Assembly (NCBI GenBank): GCA_024275635.1
Contig: JAJRYT010000203.1
Span: 1 to 46,417 of the forward strand
Origin: Chloroflexota bacterium
GTDB taxonomy: Bacteria > Chloroflexota > Anaerolineae > Promineifilales > Promineifilaceae
Reading direction: 5' to 3'
Length of the DNA stretch: 46,417 nt
Shown in pieces: positions 16,808 through 27,801 of the stretch. The translations under genes were made by a program, and so were the position numbers. Every line of letters starts with the position of its first letter. Position 1 is the first letter of the stretch. Below the pieces are notes generated by a model. The model ran no database searches, was not told where the DNA came from, and was given only the letters and a program-made list of their open reading frames with translations.

Positions 16808-17575
16808 CTACCGTTTAATAAGCTGCTGCACGGCCGTTTCAAACCGATCGTCTACAACAAACCCCAAATCAAAGCGGCGGATAACGGCCGCTCTGGCCGC
16901 CAAATAGGCTGTTAACAAATTGGCTATGTGAACGGCCGTCTCCTGCGTATCCTGACTGTAGCTCGCCCGAAGAAGCTGCTGCCGCGCCGGTTCTTCCGGC
17001 GGCAGCGCCCGCAGCAGCAGCGGCAGCGTAAAATGCAGTAGTTCCAGGTAAACCGTAAACGGCTTATCATAGTCGCCCCGTTTTAGCAGCCGGAACACGT
17101 CCATAAACATTACCCAAAACCGATTGTCCAGCGCCGTCAGTTCGTCCGCCGTTAAATACGGTTGAGGCCAGGGGACGCGGGCCGATTCAGCCTGGAATTG
17201 GGCCAGCCAGCCATCATCTTTTAAGATACGAATGTCCCGATCCCAGGGGTTGGGCCGCAGGGATTCTTTTGTTTCGTAACGATAATCCACTTTGGCCCCG
17301 TTGCTGTAGAGGGCAATATGGAAAAACGGCCGTACATGTTCCCCATCAAACGACTTCGCCGGCACATAAGGCAAAACCGACTGCGCAAACGCACGCCGGT
17401 CAGTCCAGGCCATATCCCGCCGGGCCGCATCGGCAAACACCAGGGCCACATCCAGGTCCGAATACGCATCCTCCACCCGGCGGCCAAATGACCCCGACAA
17501 GAAACTGGCCGCAATCGCCCTCTCCGCCAGCACCCGCTGCTGCAAACGCACCAACGTCCGATCCTGTTCAAACAT
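16808..17575 (-). CDS. Nucleotidyltransferase-domain protein
   Basis: The 255-residue protein carries an N-terminal Pol-beta-type nucleotidyltransferase core with 'SGSFGRRVEDAYSDLDVALV'. This is the GS motif followed by the catalytic DxD, near residues 28-47. The C-terminal two-thirds is mainly helical and resembles the partner region of aminoglycoside-nucleotidyltransferase-like proteins. The substrate is unknown: it could modify a small molecule, an RNA or a protein. AAAGGAA precedes ATG 17575; an in-frame TTG at 17596 is possible but lacks this signal. It converges on the cyclase gene (11 bp between stops). Confidence 0.78.
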   Translation of the reverse strand: MFEQDRTLVRLQQRVLAERAIAASFLSGSFGRRVEDAYSDLDVALVFADAARRDMAWTDRRAFAQSVLPYVPAKSFDGEHVRPFFHIALYSNGAKVDYRYETKESLRPNPWDRDIRILKDDGWLAQFQAESARVPWPQPYLTADELTALDNRFWVMFMDVFRLLKRGDYDKPFTVYLELLHFTLPLLLRALPPEEPARQQLLRASYSQDTQETAVHIANLLTAYLAARAAVIRRFDLGFVVDDRFETAVQQLIKR

Positions 17576-17955
17576 AATCAATTCCTTTACTTGCAATAAG
17601 GAATGGCCCTTAAATGACTTGCCCGTTTTAGATAAGAGTTATTGGTTATTCGTTACTCAAGCAATAACCAATAACAGGTTCTGTTGCGTAAGTTGTAATT
17701 CTCATTCCTAAACTGGCTCAAATTATAGCCTTTCCCGCCTCAACTAAACAGGAAACCTAGGAGGATACTGGCGAGCCTGACCATTGCCAAAACCTCCCAT
17801 AAGTTTGCGCCTACGATTTTGTCATGCCCCCTGCAATGTTCATACTCCAATGGTTACAAAATATGCTATAATCAAATTTGGCGTGTCTGCATCCAGCTAT
17901 TTGACAGCATAAACCACTTAATCAAGCAGTTTTTCCTTAACTAATTGGAGCGCTG
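17576..17955. other. Intergenic region before the hybrid kinase
   Basis: This gap between divergent genes contains dispersed repeat copy B (17629-17709), a good -10 box (TATAAT, 17867-17872) without a clear -35, and an AT-rich leader. No further gene is seen. Confidence 0.7.
17629..17709. repeat. Dispersed 81-bp hairpin repeat, copy B
   Basis: This is the partner of 138-220. The 13-bp stem is identical and only the loop start differs. It continues as GGTTCTGTTGCGTAAGTT. The stem-plus-tail arrangement in two unrelated intergenic places indicates mobility or gene-conversion spread. Confidence 0.85.
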
Positions 17956-20900
17956 ATGACTACACATGACTTCTCACAACTCTTCGCCGACCTGGATACA
18001 CATGTAGCCGCACTCCAAAACCCAGACATTCCCCAAGAAAATGCCCTGGCCTCCCTGGTGGCAGTATTGCAAAATCTCCAGACGGCCGGCGCAAATCTTC
18101 AACAAGAAAACCAGGATTTAATCGCACAAAACCAGCAAAATACCCGGCTCTTACAAGCTATTGTGCAACAAATGCCCAGCGCAATCTATTTGCTGGATTT
18201 AACCACACATCAAGCCACATTTCTGAGTAAAGATGCCTTCCTCGGCTATGACGTAGCCGAATTAGCTACCCCTGATTCCATCCGTCAGATGGCACACCCT
18301 GACGATGGCGAACAAGTCACGGCATTCTGGCAGTCCGCTCTTCGCCTATCGGCTTCAGAGATCGCGTCCAGCGAATACCGGCTGCGCCACAAGGATGGTA
18401 CATGGCGTTGGCTCTATAATTGGGTCACGCTTTTGGAACCCTTAACCGACAAGGATGAGAAGCAGTTGCTGGTCACGTTGGATGACGTTACCAACCGTAG
18501 AGAAGCTGAATTGCGACCAACGAAAAGCGAACAGGATGACCGCGCCAGGCAGCAAATGTCACTACAAAGTGCGGCGCTGGCGGCAGCGGCTAATGGCATT
18601 ATCATCACTGACCGGGACGGAACCATTGAATGGGTCAACCCGGCGTTTTCCGAACTGACCGGCTATGCGGTTGAGGAAGCGATCGGCCAGAACCCACGCC
18701 TGTTGAAGTCAGGGAAGCATTCGCAAGCTTTTTATCAGGAGTTATGGGATACAATTCTGAGCGGCCGGGTGTGGCACGGCCGTATGATCAACCAGCACAA
18801 AGACGGCCATCTTTACCACGAAGAAGAAACTATAACCCCGGTGCGCAATGAACAGGGGATCGTTACCCATTTTATCGCCATCAAGCAAGACATCACCACG
18901 CGGGTACAGGCCGAGGAACAATTACAAAAGTGGGCGCACCTATTTGAACATGCCGATTGGGGCGTCGTTACGAGCGGCGCCGATGGCAAAATACTGGAAC
19001 TGATGAACCCGGCGTTTGCCCGCATGCATGGCTACACGGTAGAAGAATTGACCGGCCGGCTAATGACAGATGTTTTTGCGCCGGAATACCGGGATGATGT
19101 CGCCAAGCATATGCGCATCGCCAATGAGCAGGGCCGGCACACGTTTGAATCCTGGCATATTCACAAAGATGGGACTACGTTCCCGGTGTTGGTGGATGTA
19201 ACGGCCGTTAAAGATAACGATGGCAACATCCTCTACCGCGCCGCCAGCGTCCAGGACATCAGTCAGCGCGTCCGATCAGAGATCGAAATCCGGCAGCGAA
19301 ACACCCAACTGTCCCTCATCAATAGCCTCAACCATGCCGCCAATCGGGGCGACAGCCTGCCAAAAATCATCAAGCTGCTCTGCCAAAAAGCCCAATCCAT
19401 GTTTGCTGCCCGAGACGCCTCCGTTTATTTACTCAGCAACGATAAACAATATCTGGTTTTACAAGATATCGCCCTCCCTTCAGGGCTGACCCGCCGCCTG
19501 GAACGATTAATCGGGATAAACATACCGGCAGTCAAAATCCATTTGACCGAAGACAGCTTCTATTACAACAGCTTGCAGTCGGGTCAGGCCGTCATTATCA
19601 ATGATACGGAAGCGATCCGGCGTATGATAGCCGAACACATTGAGGACAAATTACGGCATGATTTAGCGCCGCAAATTGCCCGGCTGTTAAATTACGACTC
19701 GGTCATGTGCATCCCGCTTATGTCAGGCGAGGAGCCGGTGGGGCTGCTGAACATCGCCCGCAAGACGCCTTTTGACAAAGCGAATCTGATGCAGTTGGCA
19801 GCGCTGGCGGAACAGTTAACGGCCGTTATCCAACGCAAACGCACTGAAGAAGCCCTCAAAAAGGCCAACCGGCGCAGCGCCCTCATTTTGCAGGCCGCTG
19901 GCGAAGGCATCTTCGGCCTGGACGCCGACGGTAACGTCATCTTCATCAACCCTGCCGCCGAAAACATGTTGGGCTGGTCAGCCGCCGACCTTGTCGGCAA
20001 GTCTCCCCATAGCTGCATCCATCATACCCACGCCGACAACACCCCCTTCCCCGCTGCCAACTGCCCAATTCATACTACCATTCAGGACGGCAGCACTCGC
20101 CATGTCAACGACGGCATTTTTTGGCGCAAAGACGGCTCCAGTTTCCCTGTCGAGTACATCAGCCAGCCCGTCCGGGAAAGTGGCAACCTGCTCGGCGCTG
20201 TCGTCACCTTCAAAGACATCAGCGAGCGGCAGCGGCAAGAAATTTATCTCCAGTCGCAGCAGCGGCTGGCCACGGTAGGTCAACTGGCTGCGGGCATTGC
20301 CCATGATTTTAACAACATTATGGCCGTCATCTCCCTTTACAGCGACCTGGCTGCAAATCGGATCGCGCCCACAGAAAAACTACACCGTTACCTGACAACC
20401 ATTCAGGAACAGGCCAAGCACGCTGCTGATCTCATCCGGCAAATCCTGGATTTTAGCCGTCAATCAGTGATGGAACGCCATGCCGTAGACTTGTTCTCGT
20501 TTGTCAAAGAGCTGCTCAAACTATTAACCCGCACTTTGCCGGAAAACATTCATCTGAAACTAGATTACGGCGAGGGCCAATATCTGGTTAATGCCGACCT
20601 GACTCGGCTGCAACAAATATTGATGAATCTGGTCATCAATGCCCGCGACGCCATGCCCGGTGGAGGCCGCCTGCATTTCACGATGAACCTCCTGGCCCTG
20701 TCGCCCGATGCCGCGCCCCCCATGCCGGATATGCCGCCGGGGCAGTGGGTATGCCTGAGCGTCAGCGATACGGGCGAAGGTATTCCGCCGCAAAATGTGC
20801 CCCATATTTTTGAGCCGTTTTTTTCGACAAAAACCCAGGACAAAGGCACGGGGTTGGGGCTGGCGCAGGCTTATGGCATAATCAAACAGCATGACGGCTT

Positions 20901-21396
20901 TATTGGCGTGAGCAGCCAGGTTGGCAGCGGAACCACGTTTACGATTTACCTGCCGGCCCTGGACTCGCTGCATGAAACGCCGCCGGATGCCGCGCCCGAA
21001 CCTATGGCGACCGGTCAGGGGGAAACGATTTTGATTGTGGAGGACGAGGAAAAGATACGAACGGCCGTTTGCGACCTCTTAACCACATTCAACTACCGGC
21101 CGCTGCCGGCGGCCAACGGAGAAGACGCGCTGGCCCTGTTCACCCGTCATGAAAACGAGATTGTGCTGGTTTTAAGCGATGTGATGATGCCGGGAATGAG
21201 TGGTTTGACCCTGCACCAAAAGCTTACGGCCGTAAACCCGGCCATCAAAACCATCCTGATGACGGGCTACCCGCTGGAAAAAAGCGGTAAGATGCAGTTA
21301 GAACGGGGGATTGTGGCCTGGCTGCAAAAACCGGTCAATATGGAAAAACTGCTCCGATTGATTGCCCAAACGCTAGAAACAACCAACGAGGGTTAA
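17956..21396 (+). CDS. Multi-PAS/GAF hybrid sensor histidine kinase
   Basis: The 1146-residue soluble kinase has an N-terminal coiled region (about 20-70), three PAS domains with PAC tails (about 70-185, 200-320, 325-435), a GAF domain (about 450-620) and a fourth PAS (about 630-755). A HisKA domain follows with the phospho-acceptor in 'AAGIAHDFNNIMAV' (about 781), then an HATPase domain with 'LMNLVINARDAMPGGG', 'DTGEGI' and 'GTGLGLAQAYGI'. The C-terminal receiver has 'VEDEEK', the phospho-acceptor in 'LSDVMMPGMSG' and 'LQKP'. GGAG precedes ATG 17956. No transmembrane segment is seen, so it senses a cytoplasmic signal such as redox state or a ligand. No partner regulator lies beside it. Confidence 0.94.
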   Translation: MTTHDFSQLFADLDTHVAALQNPDIPQENALASLVAVLQNLQTAGANLQQENQDLIAQNQQNTRLLQAIVQQMPSAIYLLDLTTHQATFLSKDAFLGYDVAELATPDSIRQMAHPDDGEQVTAFWQSALRLSASEIASSEYRLRHKDGTWRWLYNWVTLLEPLTDKDEKQLLVTLDDVTNRREAELRPTKSEQDDRARQQMSLQSAALAAAANGIIITDRDGTIEWVNPAFSELTGYAVEEAIGQNPRLLKSGKHSQAFYQELWDTILSGRVWHGRMINQHKDGHLYHEEETITPVRNEQGIVTHFIAIKQDITTRVQAEEQLQKWAHLFEHADWGVVTSGADGKILELMNPAFARMHGYTVEELTGRLMTDVFAPEYRDDVAKHMRIANEQGRHTFESWHIHKDGTTFPVLVDVTAVKDNDGNILYRAASVQDISQRVRSEIEIRQRNTQLSLINSLNHAANRGDSLPKIIKLLCQKAQSMFAARDASVYLLSNDKQYLVLQDIALPSGLTRRLERLIGINIPAVKIHLTEDSFYYNSLQSGQAVIINDTEAIRRMIAEHIEDKLRHDLAPQIARLLNYDSVMCIPLMSGEEPVGLLNIARKTPFDKANLMQLAALAEQLTAVIQRKRTEEALKKANRRSALILQAAGEGIFGLDADGNVIFINPAAENMLGWSAADLVGKSPHSCIHHTHADNTPFPAANCPIHTTIQDGSTRHVNDGIFWRKDGSSFPVEYISQPVRESGNLLGAVVTFKDISERQRQEIYLQSQQRLATVGQLAAGIAHDFNNIMAVISLYSDLAANRIAPTEKLHRYLTTIQEQAKHAADLIRQILDFSRQSVMERHAVDLFSFVKELLKLLTRTLPENIHLKLDYGEGQYLVNADLTRLQQILMNLVINARDAMPGGGRLHFTMNLLALSPDAAPPMPDMPPGQWVCLSVSDTGEGIPPQNVPHIFEPFFSTKTQDKGTGLGLAQAYGIIKQHDGFIGVSSQVGSGTTFTIYLPALDSLHETPPDAAPEPMATGQGETILIVEDEEKIRTAVCDLLTTFNYRPLPAANGEDALALFTRHENEIVLVLSDVMMPGMSGLTLHQKLTAVNPAIKTILMTGYPLEKSGKMQLERGIVAWLQKPVNMEKLLRLIAQTLETTNEG

Positions 21397-21993
21397 ACTT
21401 AGAACCGACGCAATACCCAACGCAAATCCAGCCAGAACTTGCGCTGGCGTATGCCGCCTGAGGTAAAGCCGCACCCAACTCACGCCGATAACAAGCGGCA
21501 CGACTATCAGGCTGGCCATCCAGCCCCAAACCAACCCCACAATCAGCCATGTCGCTATTACCCCGGTGGTGTGAATGCTGATGAGCCACCAGATGTTGAT
21601 GAGTCCCAGCGCCGCCAGTTCGATGATGTTGAAGATGAGGAGGCAGCGCAGCAGTTCTGGCCCATCAAACCAACTTACAATCCCAAAAGCGAGGAAGGCA
21701 AAGACAACGGCCGTTGCATAAGGCAAATGCCGCTCGCGGGTATCGCTCATGTGCAGTTCACTGATGCGGCCTGTTTTGAGCAAATACAACACGACCAAAA
21801 TCGGGGCCAGTGACACCAGCAGCCCATATACGGCCGCCCATCCAAAACCCGGCCAAAACGGCAGCGTCTTCAACGGTATGGCAATACCCAACAGGGCAAA
21901 CATCACCGGCGGGCTAACGATGTTGGAAAAAATGCGAGCCGATTTCACCAATCCGGTGCGATTATGGGCATGATGATCAAGGGGAGTGGTCAT
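21373..21993 (-). CDS. PAP2-like integral membrane phosphatase family protein
   Basis: The 206-residue protein has about five to six transmembrane helices. Reduced versions of the PAP2 signature are visible: 'DTRERHLPY' for motif 1, 'ISIHTTG' for motif 2 and 'RRHTPAQVLAGFALG' for motif 3, with the His in motifs 2 and 3 kept. The family dephosphorylates lipid phosphates, but the first motif is weak here, so activity is uncertain. GGGGA precedes ATG 21993. Its 3' end overlaps that of the convergent histidine kinase gene by 24 bp. Confidence 0.72.
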   Translation of the reverse strand: MTTPLDHHAHNRTGLVKSARIFSNIVSPPVMFALLGIAIPLKTLPFWPGFGWAAVYGLLVSLAPILVVLYLLKTGRISELHMSDTRERHLPYATAVVFAFLAFGIVSWFDGPELLRCLLIFNIIELAALGLINIWWLISIHTTGVIATWLIVGLVWGWMASLIVVPLVIGVSWVRLYLRRHTPAQVLAGFALGIASVLSLTLVGCF

Positions 21994-22006
21994 GAAAATC
22001 CCCAAT

Positions 22007-22039
22007 AAACCTACGAGGTCTTGACGACCTCGTAGGTTT
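22007..22039. repeat. Intergenic palindrome of the CCTACGAGG family, second copy
   Basis: AAACCTACGAGGTC and its exact complement flank a 5-nt loop. The core is the same as at 7437-7467. It lies between the S-adenosylhomocysteine hydrolase and PAP2-like genes. Confidence 0.85.
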
Positions 22040-22054
22040 AGGATTTCAACTAAA

Positions 22055-23377
<1,323 letters not shown>

Positions 23378-24331
23378 TCACGACAAAACGTCTAACGCAC
23401 CCGCATCATCAAAATGCTCCCGGTAGCGAGTAACAAATTCTGCTGGAGTGAAATAGTGGTTTTGCGTACCCACCTGCTCCAAAACATATGTTGCTGCCAG
23501 CGCTCCCATGCGCCCGGCAATTTCCCAGGGCAGGTTCATCTGCATCCCGCGCATTAACCCGGCGCGGTAAGCATCACCCGCGCCCGTTGGCTCAACATTT
23601 GCGCGCGGAGGAACAATGGGGATGTCATATTCCTGCCCATCCATCACCAAACGGGAGCCATCGGCCCCTTTCGTCACCAACAGGCCGCCAACTTTCTGTA
23701 AAATTTGAGCCTCATTCAACCCGGTTCTGTCCTGAATCAAGCTGTATTCATAATCATTGACAGAAAGCAGGTAACAACCGTCTAACCCGGCGTACAAATC
23801 TTCGCCGCTTAAGCGCACGGTCTGCTGGCTGGAGTCGTAGATGTAGGGGATGCGGCGCTGCTGGCACTCAATGGCGTAGTTACGCATTGCGTCCGGGTCG
23901 TTGGGGGAGATGATGGCCAGGTCGGCGTCGGGCGCGTACTGGGCAAAGGTTAGCTTGTGGGCGTGAGCCATGGCGCCGGTGTAGAAGCTGGCGATCTGGT
24001 TCTGGTCCTGGTCGGTGTTGACGAAGAAGGAAGCGGTGTAATCGTCCTCAATGTCCACGATGGCCGAAGTGTCTACGCCCTGGGCGTTTAACCAGGCCCG
24101 ATATTCGCTGAAGTCTTGGCCAGCGGTGGCCATGACGGTAGCACGGCCGTTTAACAGCGCCATCGTGTAAGCAATATTCGTAGCCGTCCCCCCCCGCTGC
24201 CGTTTCAGCGAGTCTACCAGGAAACTCAGGCTGATATGTTCCAACTGGTCGGCCAGCAGCATGTCGGTAAACTTACCGGGGAACGACATTAAATAATCAA
24301 AAGCAATAGAACCAGTAACGACAATTTTCAT
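23378..24331 (-). CDS. PfkB-family carbohydrate/adenosine kinase
   Basis: The 317-residue ribokinase-fold enzyme has an N-terminal 'VTGSIAFDYLMSFPG', the substrate-binding 'RGGTATNIAYTMALL' and the catalytic 'PTGAGDAYRAG' near residue 255. PfkB members of this kind next to ahcY are commonly adenosine kinases, phosphorylating adenosine to AMP. The position directly upstream of ahcY supports this reading (inference); ribokinase or fructokinase activity remains possible. The anion-hole motif is preceded by Val-Glu instead of the usual Asp. No strong ribosome-binding site is seen before ATG 24331, which lies 6 bp after the upstream GT2 stop. Confidence 0.88.
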   Translation of the reverse strand: MKIVVTGSIAFDYLMSFPGKFTDMLLADQLEHISLSFLVDSLKRQRGGTATNIAYTMALLNGRATVMATAGQDFSEYRAWLNAQGVDTSAIVDIEDDYTASFFVNTDQDQNQIASFYTGAMAHAHKLTFAQYAPDADLAIISPNDPDAMRNYAIECQQRRIPYIYDSSQQTVRLSGEDLYAGLDGCYLLSVNDYEYSLIQDRTGLNEAQILQKVGGLLVTKGADGSRLVMDGQEYDIPIVPPRANVEPTGAGDAYRAGLMRGMQMNLPWEIAGRMGALAATYVLEQVGTQNHYFTPAEFVTRYREHFDDAGALDVLS

Positions 24332-24337
24332 AACAAT

Positions 24338-25090
24338 CTAATTTTGAATGGTGGATTGTGACGTATGAACAGGGTCGGAGTCCTTCTTGAGTACCGGCGA
24401 TAATCCCAACCGGTTGCGCAGCATGGTCAAAATGGCCGTCACGCCATCTTTGGCGCCAATCTTCTTACCCTCGGCATAGGTGCGGGGATCATACTGGATT
24501 GGTATTTCCAAAATGGTATGTCCGGCCAGCGCAATTTTGTTCGGCAGTTCAAAATCCAGGTCAAAGCCAGAACAAGTCAAGTTAAGCGACCGGGCCACAT
24601 CGACTCTGACCATTTTAGAAGCTGTAGCCACATCCGTCAGGTTGTGTCTAAACAAAAAGTTGTGCAGCCAGGTCAAAAAGCGGTTGCCCATCAACGTGCG
24701 GACATACTTCGATTTAATCTCGCCCCCCAGCACACGCGAGCCAAAAATGGCCGCAGCCTGGGTAACGGCCGCTTTGTCGGTAAATTTGCGCTGTTCAAAC
24801 GGGTCGTATTCGCTGTCGGCATCCTGGATAAAGAAATAATCGCCATTCATGTTGGCAATGCCAGTGCGGATAGAGGCTCCTTTACCCATATTGCGTTCAT
24901 GGTATATGACGCGGATTTCCGGATCGTCAATTTGCTGCAAAATAGCGCGCGTGCCATCTGTCGAGAAGTTATCCACGACGATAATCTCACGTTCCCAGTC
25001 CAGCCCTAAATCAACCGCCTGGGTCTTCTCAATGATCTTTTCAATGGTAGCCTGCTCGTTGTAGCAGCAAATGATAACAGATAATTTCAT
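24338..25090 (-). CDS. Glycosyltransferase family 2 (DPM1-like)
   Basis: The 250-residue GT-A enzyme contains 'LSVIICCYNEQATIEKII', 'VVDNFSTDGT', the metal-binding 'IQDADSEYDP' and 'FGSRVLGG'. It resembles dolichol/polyprenol-phosphate sugar synthases without a membrane tail. A likely role is making a lipid-linked sugar for the GT39-type transferases encoded upstream at 29-33 kb (inference). The last dozen residues are polar and poorly conserved. ATG 25090 has only a weak purine-rich leader. Confidence 0.88.
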   Translation of the reverse strand: MKLSVIICCYNEQATIEKIIEKTQAVDLGLDWEREIIVVDNFSTDGTRAILQQIDDPEIRVIYHERNMGKGASIRTGIANMNGDYFFIQDADSEYDPFEQRKFTDKAAVTQAAAIFGSRVLGGEIKSKYVRTLMGNRFLTWLHNFLFRHNLTDVATASKMVRVDVARSLNLTCSGFDLDFELPNKIALAGHTILEIPIQYDPRTYAEGKKIGAKDGVTAILTMLRNRLGLSPVLKKDSDPVHTSQSTIQN

Positions 25091-25399
25091 AATCTTTTAA
25101 TAAGCCGATGAATGGAATTCATCGGCGGAGACAAGAAACCTGCTGAAGCAGGTTGAAGAATGACCGTTTCAGTGCGCTTTAGCGTACTTTTTATGACAGA
25201 CGACGGTTTTCAACCGTCGACGACAAGCACAAATGGAAGTAAGCAATCGCCCAATGCCTTCAAGATGAAGGACTGAGGAGCGGGTTAATCAACGCTTCTC
25301 AGTCCTTGTTATGGTAACGATTATTTCTATTTCAAAACCAGCAGAAAATTATAACACAGCCTGACCAGTTTGCGAGTTTCAGATTCAGGTGGGGGCACA
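25091..25399. other. Intergenic cluster of five hairpins
   Basis: No gene is seen. Consecutive short palindromes occur at 25104-25126 (GCCGATGAAT arms), 25137-25154 (AACCTGC arms), 25171-25187 (AGTGCGC/GCGTACT) and 25201-25219 (CGACGGTT arms). A long stem at about 25268-25308 (AAGGACTGAGGAGCG arms, 10-nt loop) may terminate the leftward YfhO gene. They look like a mosaic of repeat modules. Confidence 0.75.
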
Positions 25400-27643
25400 C
25401 TAAAATGTTGTTTTCAGTTTAACGGCAGCCAGTCCCAGCAGGAGCAGCGCCAGACCAGTAAGAATGCCGCCAATTTGGTAGACGGTGGGCGCATAGGTAA
25501 ACTCGATGATTTGCGGTCCGGCGGGGATGCAAATAGCGCGAACGGCCGTATACGCCGTCATAATCGCCACTGGTTCGCCGCCTACAGCCGCCCGCCAGCC
25601 GGGATAATCGGTCTCGCTCAACACCAGGAGCGCCGGTTCCGGGCTGTTAGTGGCAATGCGCCAGTAACCATCCCGCTTTGCGACGATTTGGGCGGTTCCG
25701 ATGGCTGGCGCGGCCGGCAGTTCGCAGGCCGGAGGCTGGGCCAGGATAACCGTCGTCGCCGGATCGAAATCAGGCTGGTGAACGCGGGCGATGGCCTGGG
25801 CGTCGCTGGCGATGATTTCCACCTGGCTGACCAGGCGAGCGATAGGCAAAACGCGGCCCCGCTGGTAGACCCAAACGTTGTCGCTGTGGTTGATGAGGGT
25901 CAACGGCCGTTCCCCATCCAAATAGTTCTCCTGCGGCCCATTGGCGACGACGTAGCCCGCGCCCAAAATATCATAAGCCGTCGAACGCGGGTCGGGAATT
26001 GATTCAGTGAAGGCAACATTGGCCCCCACTTCCAGCGCGTTGTAGCCAAAAACGGAGTCCAGCCCCACCTGCCCAGCCCCGTTTTGCTCAAAAATAGAGA
26101 CGCCCCAGGGCAGCGCCCGCGCCTCCGTCCCGCCGATGATCGCTTTAGCTTCCGGCCACATCGGATGGACGGCCATCGACTCCAGGCGCGCCAGTTTGAA
26201 GCCAAAGAGCCACAAATCGGCCAGCAGCAGGGAGACGAGCGCCGCGCCCGTCCCACGGCGCGATGAGCCGTGAGTAAAATAGCGCCACAGCAAACCGCCG
26301 CCAGTCAAAATCAAGACCAGCGCCAGCCCCCATCCGCCCAGTTGGTGCCACAGCCGGCCGCTAGTATCGCTGGGATGCTGGGCGGCAAAGACGGCGCCAG
26401 TGGCGGCCAGGGCAGCGAGAAGGGAGACGGCCGTTCCCCCCACCGTCCAACGCAGCAATCGCCCCAATTCAGCCCGATGCGTCACGCCCAGCCGCTCCCA
26501 AACGGCCACCGCCTCGGCCAACAGCGCCGCCGCCGCAAACGTGAACAAAAACGCCGCCCGGCCCGGCGCGCGCGTCAGGCGGAAAGGTGGCAGCAGTTGG
26601 TAAGCCAGCGGGAATAAAAAACCGTAGCTGCCCAGCGCCAGGAGCAGCCCCGCCGCGCCTACAATCAGGTAAAACCAGGTCAGGCGGGACGGTTTGCGCA
26701 GCGCCAGCGCCAATCCCAGTAGAGCCAGCACGCCGGCATAATAAGTTAGCTCCTCAAAATTGGGCACCGACCAGTAACCAGCGCGGGTCGGCTCGCCAAA
26801 ATAGTCGGGGATAAGCAAGGTGATGAAATGGGCCAGCGGGAAGGAGTAGGCCGAGGCAAATTCGAGCGACGGCGCCGCGGCCCGCGACGATTCCAGACTG
26901 AACTGCGCCAACGGCGCGGTTTGAATCCCGCTCAAAGCCAGGCCAACAACACCCGCCAAAATGACCTGCCGCGCCGCCAGCTGCCATTGTTTGGTTTGTA
27001 CCATCAAGAACAGCGCAAAAGCCAGCCAGATGAGGCCGACGTACAACAGCGAGGTCGTATGCCCGGCCAGGATAGCCAATCCGAATGGCACACCGGCGAT
27101 GATGCCGGCCCAGACACGGCCGTTCCTCACCGACCATGCCGTTCCCCACAACACCCAGGGCAGCCAACTGTGAACCGCTAGCAGCCCGAGGTGGCCGGCA
27201 AAAATCCGCGCCGTCATAAAGCCGCTGAAGGCAAAAGTCAACCCGGCCAGCAGCGCCCCAAATTGGCTGCCGCTTTCATCGCGGGTGAACAAAAACATCC
27301 CCCAACCGGCCAGCCAGATATGCAGGGCCACAAAAAAACTAATGCCCGTCCCGACTGGCAGCAAAATCGCCAGCCAGGTGGGCGGGTAAAATAAGGCTAC
27401 CTGGGGATTGCTGAGAAAAGGATAACCGGCGAATTGGCTGCTGTCCCACAGGGGGAGACGGCCGCTGCGCGCCGTCTCGCGGGCAAACGTTAACCAGGGA
27501 TAAAACAGGCCGCGCACATCCAGCCCGCCTATGGCCTGCCCAGCTGGCGGCCAAAGAACACGGCTCAGGAACAGCAGCGTGACCAGCGCAAAAAACAGGA
27601 CGAGGGAAAAGGTCGAATGCCGTTTGAACCAATCAATTTTCAT
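25400..27643 (-). CDS. YfhO-like multi-spanning membrane protein
   Basis: The 747-residue protein has a dozen or so hydrophobic helices in its first 500 residues, starting with 'LVLFFALVTLLFLSRVLWPP'. An extracytoplasmic C-terminal domain follows and ends in one more helix. 'GGLDVRGLFYPWLTFARETARSGRLPLWDSSQFAGYPF' and 'LVLSETDYPGWRA' are hallmarks of the YfhO (DUF6541/GT-C-like) group, thought to glycosylate envelope polymers such as lipoteichoic acid in Firmicutes. The acceptor here is unknown. ATG 27643 gives 'MKIDWFKRHS'; TTG 27649 is possible. Neighbouring GT2 and GT39 genes suggest an envelope-glycan cluster. Confidence 0.85.
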   Translation of the reverse strand: MKIDWFKRHSTFSLVLFFALVTLLFLSRVLWPPAGQAIGGLDVRGLFYPWLTFARETARSGRLPLWDSSQFAGYPFLSNPQVALFYPPTWLAILLPVGTGISFFVALHIWLAGWGMFLFTRDESGSQFGALLAGLTFAFSGFMTARIFAGHLGLLAVHSWLPWVLWGTAWSVRNGRVWAGIIAGVPFGLAILAGHTTSLLYVGLIWLAFALFLMVQTKQWQLAARQVILAGVVGLALSGIQTAPLAQFSLESSRAAAPSLEFASAYSFPLAHFITLLIPDYFGEPTRAGYWSVPNFEELTYYAGVLALLGLALALRKPSRLTWFYLIVGAAGLLLALGSYGFLFPLAYQLLPPFRLTRAPGRAAFLFTFAAAALLAEAVAVWERLGVTHRAELGRLLRWTVGGTAVSLLAALAATGAVFAAQHPSDTSGRLWHQLGGWGLALVLILTGGGLLWRYFTHGSSRRGTGAALVSLLLADLWLFGFKLARLESMAVHPMWPEAKAIIGGTEARALPWGVSIFEQNGAGQVGLDSVFGYNALEVGANVAFTESIPDPRSTAYDILGAGYVVANGPQENYLDGERPLTLINHSDNVWVYQRGRVLPIARLVSQVEIIASDAQAIARVHQPDFDPATTVILAQPPACELPAAPAIGTAQIVAKRDGYWRIATNSPEPALLVLSETDYPGWRAAVGGEPVAIMTAYTAVRAICIPAGPQIIEFTYAPTVYQIGGILTGLALLLLGLAAVKLKTTF

Positions 27644-27739
27644 TGCCAACTAGCTCAATCTTGAACGTTGTAACTGACGGCCCCGTCGCTTGGTTTGGCA
27701 AGGTGAAGGATAATTACCGCCAGCAGCCGCAATTAAAAC

Positions 27740-27773
27740 ACGAAGATTGGGGAGGGCTTTCCCCAATCTTCGT
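27740..27773 (-). terminator. Hairpin terminator after the DUF11 gene
   Basis: ACGAAGATTGGGGA and its exact complement flank a 6-nt loop, 28 bp after the stop of the leftward gene at 27802. The leftward transcript continues with a T-rich stretch (TTTTAATT). Confidence 0.75.
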
Positions 27774-27801
27774 CCATACACAACAATCACTGTATCCAAC
27801 A

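Noticed and set aside
25370-26002. Long rightward frame opposite the YfhO-like gene
   Set aside because: It is antisense to a well-supported membrane protein and has low-complexity, Arg/Gly-rich composition typical of a shadow frame.
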